64,000 nt of DNA, taken from Flavobacterium sp. HJJ. GTDB lineage: Bacteria; Bacteroidota; Bacteroidia; Flavobacteriales; Flavobacteriaceae. The translations under genes were made by a program, and so were the position numbers. The notes beneath the pieces were generated by a model that had not been told where the DNA came from, ran no database searches, and was given only the letters and a program-made list of their open reading frames with translations. Positions 41,907-50,227 of this stretch are shown piece by piece. Numbering within the stretch: position 1 is the stretch's first letter; each line of letters opens with the position of its first letter. The stretch covers positions 1 to 64,000 of the forward strand of contig NZ_JADKPR010000018.1 in the NCBI RefSeq assembly GCF_015351475.1. Direction: 5' to 3'.

Positions 41907-41922
41907 CAATATCGTAATATTG
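41907..41922. promoter_or_regulatory. ArsR operator candidate
   Basis: CAATATCGTAATATTG has perfect six-base arms (CAATAT/ATATTG). It lies 19 bp before the preferred arsR start codon, and a further overlapping AATATTGCAATAT follows. Position and symmetry fit a site where ArsR represses its own operon. Confidence 0.6.
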
Positions 41923-41940
41923 CAATATAGAAATATAACT

Positions 41941-42273
41941 ATGGGGGCGACTAAAACAGATTTTTACACTGAAAATCAAAACGAACTGGCAATTTTGATA
42001 AAAGCATTGGGACATCCTGCCCGAATTGCTATTATCGAATATCTTTTAAAAGTTAACTCTTGCATTTGCGGTGATATTGTAAATGAATTGTCTTTGGCAC
42101 AGCCAACAATTTCGCAGCATTTGAAAGAACTTAAGAATGCAGGATTAATAAAAGGAAGTATTGAGGGAAATGCAATCTGCTATTGCATTGACGAAAAAGG
42201 ATTTGAAAAAATAAAAAGTTTTTTTCAAAATGTAAACGAGCATATTGAAAGAAAGAAAACAGATTGTTGTTAA
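41941..42273 (+). CDS. arsR: ArsR family metalloregulator
   Basis: ATG at 41941 is preferred over a TTG 45 bp earlier that would place the operator inside the gene. The 110-residue protein has the ArsR winged helix (LGHPARIAIIEYLLK to LAQPTISQHLKELKNAGLIKG) and Cys41/Cys43 in NSCICGDIV, the position of the arsenic-binding Cys pair of ELCVCDL type. The last two residues are also Cys-Cys and may add ligands. Loss of DNA binding on arsenite would turn on the three genes downstream. Confidence 0.9.
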   Translation: MGATKTDFYTENQNELAILIKALGHPARIAIIEYLLKVNSCICGDIVNELSLAQPTISQHLKELKNAGLIKGSIEGNAICYCIDEKGFEKIKSFFQNVNEHIERKKTDCC

Positions 42274-42385
42274 ATTTTAAATATAATTATTATGGAATCG
42301 CCATTAATTACAAGTTTACTGCAAGCAAACACCAATAAATAAAAGGCGATAACATATTTGACCTTAAACAAATAAATTTACATAT

Positions 42386-42853
42386 ATGAAACTTTCACAA
42401 ATTAAAAAGCTGTTAGGTACAGTTGAAACTGTAAATTTTCAATTGCCAAACGGAACATTTGTTCCTGAACATTTTCACGTTACAGAAGTGGGTTTGATAA
42501 ATAAAAGGTTTATCGATTGCGGCGGAACTGTCCGTAGTGAAACAGTTGCGAATTTTCAGCTTTGGGATGCCAATGATTTTGAACACAGACTGAAACCCGA
42601 AAAACTTTTAAATGTTATTCAGTTATCAGAAAAAGTGCTGGGTATAGAAGATTTTGAAATTGAAGTTGAATATCAAAACACAACAATTGGTAAATATGAT
42701 TTAGGCTTCAATGGTGAAAATTTTGAATTACTGAACAAACATACTGCTTGTTTAGCACAAGATCAATGCGGAATTCCATCCGAAAAACAGAAAGTGAGAT
42801 TGTCAGATATTAATGCCAAAGCTTGCTGCGCTCCAGAAGCAAAATGCTGCTAA
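42386..42853 (+). CDS. DUF6428 protein of arsenic operon, Cys-rich tail
   Basis: A 155-residue protein beginning MKLSQIKKLLGTVETVNFQL and containing PEHFHVTEVGLINKRFIDCGG, the family's most recognisable part. The C-terminus is Cys-rich (HTACLAQDQCG, KACCAPEAKCC), suggesting metal or arsenite binding. Proteins of this type sit in arsR-arsC-acr3 clusters in Bacteroidetes; no biochemical role is established that I know of. It lies between arsR and the ArsC-like gene on the same strand. Confidence 0.75.
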   Translation: MKLSQIKKLLGTVETVNFQLPNGTFVPEHFHVTEVGLINKRFIDCGGTVRSETVANFQLWDANDFEHRLKPEKLLNVIQLSEKVLGIEDFEIEVEYQNTTIGKYDLGFNGENFELLNKHTACLAQDQCGIPSEKQKVRLSDINAKACCAPEAKCC

Positions 42854-42943
42854 ACTAGTTATGGAATTTAAGAGATCTAACAGTTTTTTTAAAACCAGTT
42901 AGGTCTTGATTCGTATTAATCATAAATCTATTTAAAAAAATAA

Positions 42944-43576
42944 ATGACCACAAACCAATCAATTCTATTTCCAGAAATAGAAAAAGTAATTAAGAATTTA
43001 AACATTGAGAACATTTCGGCAGAACGCAGAGAAATTTTGCAGCCTTTGGTCAATTTTGTCCAAAACAAAGCTGCAAACCAGCAGGAAATAAGATTAAACC
43101 TTATCTGTACGCATAATTCGAGAAGGAGCCATTTGTCACAAGTTTGGGCACAGACTGCCTCGGCTTATTTCAATATAAAAAATGTATTTTGCTATTCGGG
43201 TGGGACAGAAGCGACCGCAATGTTTCCGATGGTGGCAAAAACTTTGGAAAACCAGGGTTTCAAAATTAAAACCATTTCTGGCGGAAACAATCCAATATAT
43301 AGTATAAAATATACCAAAAATGAACACCCGATTATTGGTTTTTCAAAAGCCTATGATGATGATTTTAACCCTGAAAATGATTTTGCAGCTATTATGACTT
43401 GTTCTTCTGCCGATCAGGGCTGTCCTTTTATTGCCGGAGCAGAAGTGCGTGTACCAATTACTTTTGAAGACCCAAAAGCATTTGATAACACACCGCAGCA
43501 AGCAGAAAAATACGAAGAAAGAAGCCTGCAGATTGCAGCCGAAATGATTTATGTTTTTTCACAAATTAAACAATAA
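42944..43576 (+). CDS. arsC: arsenate reductase / low-molecular-weight phosphatase-like
   Basis: A 210-residue protein with the phosphatase-type P-loop LICTHNSRRSHLSQ (nucleophile Cys55), which matches thioredoxin-coupled ArsC/LMW-PTP enzymes. TCSSADQGCPFIAGAEVRVPI near residue 150 supplies further Cys for relay. The length is greater than classic ArsC (about 130) but usual for the Bacteroidetes form. It should reduce arsenate to arsenite, which the next gene exports. It stops 2 bp before the acr3 start. Confidence 0.88.
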   Translation: MTTNQSILFPEIEKVIKNLNIENISAERREILQPLVNFVQNKAANQQEIRLNLICTHNSRRSHLSQVWAQTASAYFNIKNVFCYSGGTEATAMFPMVAKTLENQGFKIKTISGGNNPIYSIKYTKNEHPIIGFSKAYDDDFNPENDFAAIMTCSSADQGCPFIAGAEVRVPITFEDPKAFDNTPQQAEKYEERSLQIAAEMIYVFSQIKQ

Positions 43577-43578
43577 TT

Positions 43579-44649
43579 ATGGCAGCAAATAATTGTTTAC
43601 CAGTATTGAAAAGAAAGAAATTAGGATTTCTGGACAGGTTTTTAACACTTTGGATATTCCTTGCAATGGCAATAGGGGTTTCAATAGGTTATTTTATACC
43701 ATCAAGCAGCGGTTTTATCAACTCATTTTCGAGCGGAACAACCAATATTCCCTTGGCAGTAGGATTAATACTGATGATGTATCCGCCTTTGGCAAAAGTA
43801 AAGTACGAACAAATGGGTGAAGTGTTCAAAAACACCAAAGTTCTTGGCGCTTCATTATTCCTGAATTGGATTGTTGGTCCGATACTGATGTTTTTATTAG
43901 CATTATTATTTCTAAAAGATTATCCCGAATACATGATTGGTTTAATTCTAATTGGTTTAGCACGCTGTATTGCCATGGTTGTTGTCTGGAATGATCTGGC
44001 CGAAGGAAACCGGGAATATGGAGCAGGATTAATTGCCTTAAACAGTATTTTTCAAGTGCTGCTTTATAGTGTTTATGCCTATGTTTTTATCACAATCTTA
44101 CCGCCTTATTTTGGCTATACTGGTTTTGAAGTGAATATCAGCATTGGGCAAATTGCGGAAAGCGTGGGTATTTATTTGGGAATTCCTTTTGCGTTCGGCA
44201 TCATTAGCCGATACACATTAATCAAACTGAAAGGCGAAGAATGGTTTCAGACAAAATATGTTCCTGTAATTTCGCCAATAACATTAGCTGCATTATTATT
44301 TACAATTCTGATAATGTTTAGTCTAAAAGGCGAACTCATTGTACAGATTCCAATGGATGTCATTCGTATTGCGATTCCGTTAGTCGTTTATTTTGTGGTG
44401 ATGTTTGTTCTTAGTTTTTTTGTCGGAAAACATTTTGGTGCCGATTATTCTAAATCTGCCGCAATCGCATTTACGGCAACAGGCAATAATTTTGAATTGG
44501 CAATAGCAGTCGCCATAGGTGTTTTTGGCATTAACAGCGGACAGGCATTTGCTGGCGTAATTGGTCCTTTGGTCGAAGTGCCGGCATTAATTGCATTAGT
44601 AAACGCAGCTTTTTGGTTTCGAAAGAAATATTTTGGAACAGAAATATAA
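43579..44649 (+). CDS. acr3: Acr3 family arsenite efflux transporter
   Basis: A 356-residue membrane protein with about ten helices. Family landmarks: LTLWIFLAMAIGVSIGYFIPS, IPLAVGLILMMYPPLAKVKYE, LIGLARCIAMVVVWNDLAEGNREYGAGLIALNSIFQ (with the conserved Cys) and AIAFTATGNNFELAIAVAIGVFG. It pumps arsenite (As(III)) out, driven by the membrane gradient. It is the last gene of the arsenic operon, with a hairpin-type terminator region at about 44662-44706. Confidence 0.95.
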   Translation: MAANNCLPVLKRKKLGFLDRFLTLWIFLAMAIGVSIGYFIPSSSGFINSFSSGTTNIPLAVGLILMMYPPLAKVKYEQMGEVFKNTKVLGASLFLNWIVGPILMFLLALLFLKDYPEYMIGLILIGLARCIAMVVVWNDLAEGNREYGAGLIALNSIFQVLLYSVYAYVFITILPPYFGYTGFEVNISIGQIAESVGIYLGIPFAFGIISRYTLIKLKGEEWFQTKYVPVISPITLAALLFTILIMFSLKGELIVQIPMDVIRIAIPLVVYFVVMFVLSFFVGKHFGADYSKSAAIAFTATGNNFELAIAVAIGVFGINSGQAFAGVIGPLVEVPALIALVNAAFWFRKKYFGTEI

Positions 44650-44661
44650 AGAAGAAATTAC

Positions 44662-44707
44662 AGATGAGACTTTCCTTTTTTTCAGGCAGTCTCATTTGTC
44701 CTTTTTA
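44662..44707 (+). terminator. probable terminator of the arsenic operon
   Basis: GATGAGACT and AGTCTCATT pair across a 16-base loop, followed after a short gap by a T-rich run. It lies directly after acr3 and is weaker than the other terminators in the window. Confidence 0.5.
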
Positions 44708-44861
44708 CTTTTAGAATTATCTCTTCGACAGATAGATTTATGTTTTTCTTTTCAAAAATAGACCTCCTTAATTTTGGATTAAATTAACAATTAGGCCTTT
44801 AAAAAAGTGTGTAATTTTGAGTACTTTTGCGACACTTTATTTAAACGAAATTCACATCCAA

Positions 44862-47800
44862 ATGGATAAAAAATTATTCTCTGTCCTATTTTCTACCCGA
44901 TTAATGGCTATATTATTTCTGACTTTTGCAATTGCAATGGGAACAGGAACTTTTATAGAAAGCAAATACAATACTGATACTGCCCGAATTTTGATTTATA
45001 ATACTTGGTGGTTTGAAGCAATTATGGGGTTCTTCATGATTAATTTTATAGGAAACATCAAGCGTTATCAATTGCTGAAAAAAGAAAAATGGGCAACTTT
45101 ACTGCTGCATTTGGCTTTTATATTTATTATTGCCGGGGCTTTTATAACACGCTACATTAGTTATGAAGGAATGATGCCTATTCGCGAAGGTGCTGCAGAG
45201 AATCAGTTTTACTCGGATAAAACATTTTTAACTCTTTTTGTAGATGGTGAATATAAAGGAGAAATGAAACGCAGGGTTTTTGAAAAACCAGTTTTGTTAT
45301 CTCCTGCAACTGATAATGATTTTTCATTGAAAGGTGATTTTGCAGGAAATCCTTTTGAAGTTCGGTATGAAAAGTATATTATGGGAGCCAAAGAATATGT
45401 AAAACCGGATCCAAAAGGGACTTTGTATTTTAAATTGGTTGAGGCAGGTGATGGCGGCCGTGAGGAGCATTTTCTGAAATCAGGTGAGGTGCAGAATATT
45501 CATAATGTTCTTTTTGCCTTGAATAAATTTACCGAAGGAGCTATTAATATAAATACAACTGGAAGTAGTTATACGATTCAAATGCCTTTTGAAGGGAATT
45601 TTATGAGAATGGCAGATAAATTACAGGGTAAAGTAGTTAAAGATATTGTACAGCCTTTGATGATGCGTTCTTTGTACAGTATTGGCGATATCCGCTTTGT
45701 TTTTCCAGAACCGGCTGTTAAAGGAGTAATTGATTACGAAACAAAAAATGATTACAAAGAGAAAAACCACGAAGATATTTTAGTTGTTAAGCTTATTGCT
45801 GATGGTAAAGAAGAATCAGTTTCTTTATTGGGATCAAAAGGCAAAGTAGGGGATTCCAAAACGGTCAAAATAGGAGGAAAGGAGTATAGCTTTTTCTTTG
45901 GAAGCAAAGCATATGTATTACCGTTTAAGATAAAACTAAATGATTTTATTGCACAGAAATATCCTGGTACAGAAAAAAGTTATTCTTCTTTTGAAAGTCA
46001 GGTAACAGTTCAGGATTCTGTAAAACCATTTGATGCCAGAATTTATATGAATCATGTTTTGGACCACGAGGGTTATCGTTTTTTTCAATCATCATTTGAC
46101 CCTGATGAGAAGGGAACTGTGTTGTCTGTAAATCATGATTATTGGGGAACAACAATCACTTACATTGGATATTTTTTATTGTTTTTTAGTATGATTGCAA
46201 TTTTGTTTGTCAAACATTCCCGTTTTGCTGATCTGAAAAGAAAATTAGAAGTAGTTAAAAACAAAAAAGCAAAACTGCTTACGGTTTTGGTATTGCTTTT
46301 TAGTTTGACAGGTTTTGCCCAGGAGCATAATCACGAGCACGATCATGAACATAACCACGATCATACTGCGGAAAAAGCCGATTCGCAAATGGAAAGTCCT
46401 GCTCATGTAAGGGTAAAACCAACTCAGAAGCAATTGGATTCAGTATTGACTGCTTTTACAGTAACCAAAGAACATGCAGCAAAGTTTGGCCGTCTGATTA
46501 TTCAGGATGCTGGCGGAAGAATGAAACCAATCAATACTTTTTCATCAGAATTGCTGCGAAAAGTAAGTCATTCGGATACGTATAACGGAATGAATTCGGA
46601 TCAGGTATTTTTATCGATGACACAAAGTGCCCAGCTGTGGATCGAAATTCCGCTGATTTATATAAAACCGGGTAACGATAGTATTCGCCATATAATTGGG
46701 GTTGATGTCAAAGATACATATGCACCCTTTATTGCTTTCTTTGATGCAAAAGGAAATTATAAATTATCGCCTTATCTTGATGCGGCTTACAAAGCAGGAA
46801 ATCCAAATCAGTTTGAAAAAGATTTTGTGGAAACAGATAAGAAAGTAAATTTAATGGAATCCGCATTGAGTGGCAGTATTTTACGAATTTTTCCAATTCC
46901 TAATGAACCAAATAATAAATGGATTTCTTATTTAGAACTTGAGCATGCCGGTTTGAAAGGAATGGATTCTACTTATACCAAAAGTATTCTGCCTCTTTAT
47001 TTTGGAACATTGGGACATGCTGTTCAAACAAAGAACTACAAAACAGCTGATGATCTTTTGGAAAGCATCAGCGGTTTTCAGAAAAAATTTGGCAGTAAAG
47101 TAAGACCGAGTGAAGAAAAAATAGAATTAGAGATTGCTTATAATAAATATGACCTGCTTCAAAAATTGCCTTATTGGTATATGTTTGCATCGATTTTGAT
47201 GTTTACATTTACAATTCTTCAAATCTTTAAAGATTCAAAATTGATGCGCATTTTAGTCAATTCGATGCATGTAATTGTTGCTATTCTTTTTGTTTTGCAT
47301 ACAATTACATTAGGAGCACGCTGGTATATTTCGGAACATGCACCCTGGAGTAATGCTTATGAAGCAATCGTTTACGTGGCTTGGTCGACAATGTTTTTTG
47401 GCTTAGCTTTCGATATAAAATCAAAATTAACTGTAGCTTCGGCTACGTTTGTTACGTCAATGATACTTTCAGCAGCTTATATGAATTGGATTGATCCAGA
47501 AATTGCCAATTTGCAGCCAGTTCTTAACTCATATTGGTTAATGATTCACGTGGCTGTTATTGTAGCGAGTTATGGACCAACTGCGTTAGGAATGATTTTA
47601 GGTTTTGTGTCGCTTCTTCTTATATTTTTCACCAATGAAAAGAATAAAACTAAGATGGAACTGAACATAAAAGAGATTACCTATATCAACGAAATGTCAT
47701 TAACAATCGGTTTAATTATGCTGACTATAGGTAACTTTCTTGGAGGGCAGTGGGCAAATGAAAGCTGGGGACGTTATTGGGGATGGGATCCAAAAGAAAC

Positions 47801-48074
47801 TTGGGCATTAATCAGTATTATGGTTTATGCTTTTGTAATTCATGCTAGGTTTGTTCCGTTATTAAGAGGAAAATGGATTTTTAACCTGATGAGTATGTTT
47901 GCCTTTGTCTCTATTCTATTCACATATTATGGTGTGAATTTCCACTTAGTTGGACTGCATTCCTACGCAAGCGGAGAAGCACATTCACTAAGCTGGATTT
48001 GGTATTCATTAGGGACAATTTCTGTGATTGGAGCAGTTACTTATCCGAAATATAAAAAGTATTATAAGAAGTAG
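44862..48074 (+). CDS. cytochrome c biogenesis protein, ResB-CcsA fusion
   Basis: ATG at 44862 (MDKKLFSVLFSTRLMAILFL) is preferred to the frame start at 44817. The 1070-residue membrane protein first resembles ResB/Ccs1 (about 1-450, four helices, RYISYEGMMPIREG). Then comes a short membrane stretch (LLTVLVLLFSLTGFAQ), a His-rich segment of nine His in about twenty residues, a long periplasmic part and a C-terminal CcsA domain (about 780-1070). The latter has HAPWSNAYEA and the haem-handling WWD-type motif (GQWANESWGRYWGWDPKETWAL). It moves haem to the periplasm and joins it to apocytochromes (system II). Confidence 0.93.
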   Translation: MDKKLFSVLFSTRLMAILFLTFAIAMGTGTFIESKYNTDTARILIYNTWWFEAIMGFFMINFIGNIKRYQLLKKEKWATLLLHLAFIFIIAGAFITRYISYEGMMPIREGAAENQFYSDKTFLTLFVDGEYKGEMKRRVFEKPVLLSPATDNDFSLKGDFAGNPFEVRYEKYIMGAKEYVKPDPKGTLYFKLVEAGDGGREEHFLKSGEVQNIHNVLFALNKFTEGAININTTGSSYTIQMPFEGNFMRMADKLQGKVVKDIVQPLMMRSLYSIGDIRFVFPEPAVKGVIDYETKNDYKEKNHEDILVVKLIADGKEESVSLLGSKGKVGDSKTVKIGGKEYSFFFGSKAYVLPFKIKLNDFIAQKYPGTEKSYSSFESQVTVQDSVKPFDARIYMNHVLDHEGYRFFQSSFDPDEKGTVLSVNHDYWGTTITYIGYFLLFFSMIAILFVKHSRFADLKRKLEVVKNKKAKLLTVLVLLFSLTGFAQEHNHEHDHEHNHDHTAEKADSQMESPAHVRVKPTQKQLDSVLTAFTVTKEHAAKFGRLIIQDAGGRMKPINTFSSELLRKVSHSDTYNGMNSDQVFLSMTQSAQLWIEIPLIYIKPGNDSIRHIIGVDVKDTYAPFIAFFDAKGNYKLSPYLDAAYKAGNPNQFEKDFVETDKKVNLMESALSGSILRIFPIPNEPNNKWISYLELEHAGLKGMDSTYTKSILPLYFGTLGHAVQTKNYKTADDLLESISGFQKKFGSKVRPSEEKIELEIAYNKYDLLQKLPYWYMFASILMFTFTILQIFKDSKLMRILVNSMHVIVAILFVLHTITLGARWYISEHAPWSNAYEAIVYVAWSTMFFGLAFDIKSKLTVASATFVTSMILSAAYMNWIDPEIANLQPVLNSYWLMIHVAVIVASYGPTALGMILGFVSLLLIFFTNEKNKTKMELNIKEITYINEMSLTIGLIMLTIGNFLGGQWANESWGRYWGWDPKETWALISIMVYAFVIHARFVPLLRGKWIFNLMSMFAFVSILFTYYGVNFHLVGLHSYASGEAHSLSWIWYSLGTISVIGAVTYPKYKKYYKK

Positions 48075-48093
48075 GATTCTATCATAAATAGAA

Positions 48094-48130
48094 AATAAGG
48101 GTTATTCGAAAGAGTAGCCCTTATTTTTTT
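48094..48130 (+). terminator. terminator of the cytochrome assembly gene
   Basis: AATAAGGGTTATTC and GAGTAGCCCTTATT pair around GAAA with two G-T type mismatches, followed by a long T run. Confidence 0.82.
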
Positions 48131-48359
48131 TTGAACTGCATTAAAAAAGTTAAAACTTACAATTTTGAAAAAATAATTATGTTTTGTCGGTAAAAAAATG
48201 TTGTTTAAAGATTTTGGCACGGTCTTTGAAAATACATTACTGATGATGTTTTGAGGTATGGATCTCTTTGTAAAGTTAGAAGGTTATTTTTCATGGTTTG
48301 TTTACAATAGTTAGTTAAAAGACGGTTATCTCTTATATATTATTGGTTTTTATTTGGTT

Positions 48360-48390
48360 AAAAGATGCTCGTAGAAGAGCATCTTTTTTT
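48360..48390 (+). terminator. terminator of a possible upstream RNA unit
   Basis: AAAAGATGCTC and GAGCATCTTTT form an 11-bp stem with a long T run, but no gene precedes it for 230 bp on the plus strand. It may end a diverged third member of the RNA family seen further right. Confidence 0.65.
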
Positions 48391-48530
48391 ATGGGCAATC
48401 TCAATTTTTTTAAAAGCCTGAAGTTTAGCTATTCACATTAGTACTAAAAACTTAAATTATTTATTGGTCTCAAACAGAGTTTAAAACTATGTACTTTCAG
48501 TGCATCTCGCTTTAGCTTCTAAAAAAGTTT

Positions 48531-48583
48531 TTGCCACAGATTTACAGATTTAAAATCATCTTTTATCTGTGAATCTGTGGCAA
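48531..48583. repeat. palindromic 'GCCACAGATT' repeat
   Basis: TTGCCACAGATTTACAGAT and ATCTGTGAATCTGTGGCAA are reverse complements with one mismatch, separated by 15 bases. The words GCCACAGATT and CTGTGGC are shared with the dispersed repeat copies at 15673-15798 and 50076-50205. Confidence 0.75.
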
Positions 48584-48760
48584 AATTTTATCAATTTTTG
48601 CAATCCAACCTTGCACTTTCAGTCTGCCTAACCAAATCTATGGACTTTTAGTCTGTAGCTTCTTAGTTAAGTAAAATCTTATTTAATATTTAATTTTATG
48701 TGTTTAATCGTTAAAAATGGTATTTTGTAGATTATTTATACTTTTTTTGAATTAAATTTG

Positions 48761-48920
48761 TTTTTACTAAGAGAGAAAGACATTTTTTAAGATTTGTAGT
48801 TTTAAGGTTTATTTTTAAATTTAGTAGGTTAGGTTTAGGATAATAAAATTACATGGGGGCATCTTATAAAACAGTCTGTTATTTCATTAAAAGATGTTTC
48901 TTTTAGAAACATCTTTTTTT
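48761..48920 (+). ncRNA. candidate small RNA, unit A
   Basis: A TAAATTTG box (48753-48760) resembling the Bacteroidetes -7 element is followed by a conserved block at 48818-48873 (AATTTAGTAGGTTAGGTTTA, then TTACATGGGGGCATCTTATA). A perfect terminator ends it (AAAAGATGTTTC/GAAACATCTTTT plus T run, 48889-48920). The block recurs 359 bp further on in unit B. There is no reading frame. It could be a member of a known Flavobacteria RNA family such as Flavo-1; I cannot check. Confidence 0.55.
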
Positions 48921-49129
48921 ATATAAATCACATTGTTTTTCGAATTCTATTTTAAAATATGAATTTGACTTTTTTATAATCACCTGTTTATGAGACTGTT
49001 GTTTTTGGTTAATAAAGTTGTTTTTTGTTTTATTTATGTAGTAAAAAACTTATGTTTTTTAAAAAAACATGTATTTTATCGATAAAATATATCTTTTTAT
49101 GGTGTAAGTGTTTTGAATTTGTATATTTG

Positions 49130-49271
49130 AGTATCTATTCAAAATGATGATTTTTAAGGATTTGTAATTTTTTTTTAATTTAGTAGGTTAGGTTTAGGGA
49201 AATTAATTACATGGGGGAATCTGATTAAAATTATCAATTAAAGAGGTTTTTTTAGAACCTCTTTTTTTTTG
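49130..49271 (+). ncRNA. candidate small RNA, unit B
   Basis: It has the same plan as unit A: TATATTTG box at 49122-49129, GGATTTGTAATTTT, conserved block at 49177-49223 (AATTTAGTAGGTTAGGTTTA, then TTACATGGGGGAATCTGATT) and terminator AAAGAGGTT/AACCTCTTT with a T run (49240-49271). The stem sequence of the terminator differs from unit A while the block is nearly identical, which argues for selection on the block itself. Confidence 0.55.
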
Positions 49272-49420
49272 TGCCATACTGAACCAAAATTCAATCAGCT
49301 GAAGATGGGGAAGAGTAAAATTAATTCTGAATTTTAGCCAGAAATACTTTCTGTTTTTATTAACATTTGTAACATTAAATAACAGGGATATTTGTTTAAT
49401 TTTATATCAAAAAATAAACT

Positions 49421-49966
49421 ATGAAAAATATAATAGCAGCGTTCTGCGCAATGTTTCTTTTTAATATCCAAATTCAGGCACAAGTGAAACAAAATATTTA
49501 TCAATTCAAAGTTGAAGATTTGTACGGAAAGACGTTTGATTTTGCTTCGCTAAAAGGCAAAAAAATTATGATTGTCAATACTGCTTCAAAATGCGGATTG
49601 ACACCTCAGTATAAAGATCTGGAGGCATTATATAAAGAGTATGCTTCCAAAGGTTTTGTAATTGTTGGTTTTCCAGCCAATAACTTTGCTTCACAAGAAC
49701 CGGGTACTAATGAGGAAATTGCTAGTTTTTGTCAGTTAAACTACGGAGTTACCTTTCCTATGATGGATAAAGTTTCGGTAAAAGGGGATGATATGTGTGC
49801 CGTTTATCAGTTTTTGACTAAAAAGTCTAAAAATGGATTGGAAGATTCTGAAGTAAAATGGAATTTCCAAAAATACCTTATCAATGAAAAAGGGGAATTA
49901 GTAAAAGTAATTTCTCCAAAAACCCTGCCAACAGATCCGGAAGTGGTAAATTGGATTAAGGGATAG
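49421..49966 (+). CDS. glutathione-peroxidase-family thiol peroxidase, exported
   Basis: A 181-residue protein with a signal peptide (AAFCAMFLFNIQIQAQ). The peroxidatic Cys58 lies in NTASKCGLTPQY, and the tetrad partners are visible in FPANNFASQEPGTNEEI (Gln/Asn) and VKWNFQKYLI (Trp, Asn). It is a Cys-type, not selenocysteine, enzyme and probably uses thioredoxin-like donors to reduce hydroperoxides in the periplasm. It is a single gene ending at a strong terminator. Confidence 0.92.
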   Translation: MKNIIAAFCAMFLFNIQIQAQVKQNIYQFKVEDLYGKTFDFASLKGKKIMIVNTASKCGLTPQYKDLEALYKEYASKGFVIVGFPANNFASQEPGTNEEIASFCQLNYGVTFPMMDKVSVKGDDMCAVYQFLTKKSKNGLEDSEVKWNFQKYLINEKGELVKVISPKTLPTDPEVVNWIKG

Positions 49967-49998
49967 TATTCAGTTAGCAGTATTCAGTATTCAGTTAT

Positions 49999-50031
49999 AA
50001 AAAAGAGTTTGCATCGCAAACTCTTTTTTGT
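49999..50031 (+). terminator. terminator of the peroxidase gene
   Basis: AAAAAAGAGTTTGC and GCAAACTCTTTTTT form a perfect stem with a three-base loop and a T run. Short direct repeats of CAGTATTCAGT lie just before it. Confidence 0.88.
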
Positions 50032-50075
50032 GAGATATAAAAATTTATTACTATTCTTAGCTAATATCAAACTGA

Positions 50076-50205
50076 TTGAATCAGCCACAGAACAGATTAA
50101 AAAGATTTACACAGATTTTTTATAAAAAGAGTAATGAAATCTGTGATAATCTGTGTAATCAGCGGCAAAAAATACATGATATTATTTGCGCAAAGTCATA
50201 TAAAA
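50076..50205. repeat. dispersed intergenic repeat, copy 2
   Basis: Reverse-complement counterpart of 15673-15798 (see there). It contains CAGCCACAGAACAGATTAA, TTTACACAGATTTTTTAT, GTAATGAAATCTGTG and GTAATCAGCGGCAAAAAA. It lies downstream of both the peroxidase terminator and the end of the anti-sigma gene. Confidence 0.7.
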
Positions 50206-50227
50206 ATTATTAAAATAAAGGCTTAAT

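Larger units (their letters stand above)
48075..49420. other. 1.35-kb gene-free stretch with tandem small-RNA-like units
   Basis: No protein-coding gene is visible. It contains the terminator of the cytochrome gene, three further terminator-like hairpins (48360-48390, 48889-48920, 49240-49271), two conserved blocks beginning AATTTAGTAGGTTAGGTTTA and containing TTACATGGGGG, and a 53-bp palindromic repeat (48531-48583). The pattern of promoter-like box, conserved block and terminator, repeated in tandem, suggests non-coding RNA genes. Confidence 0.65.

Noticed and set aside
42291..42341. A 16-codon frame (MESPLITSLLQANTNK) between arsR and the DUF6428 gene
   Set aside because: Too short and without hydrophobic, basic or conserved features; treated as spacer.
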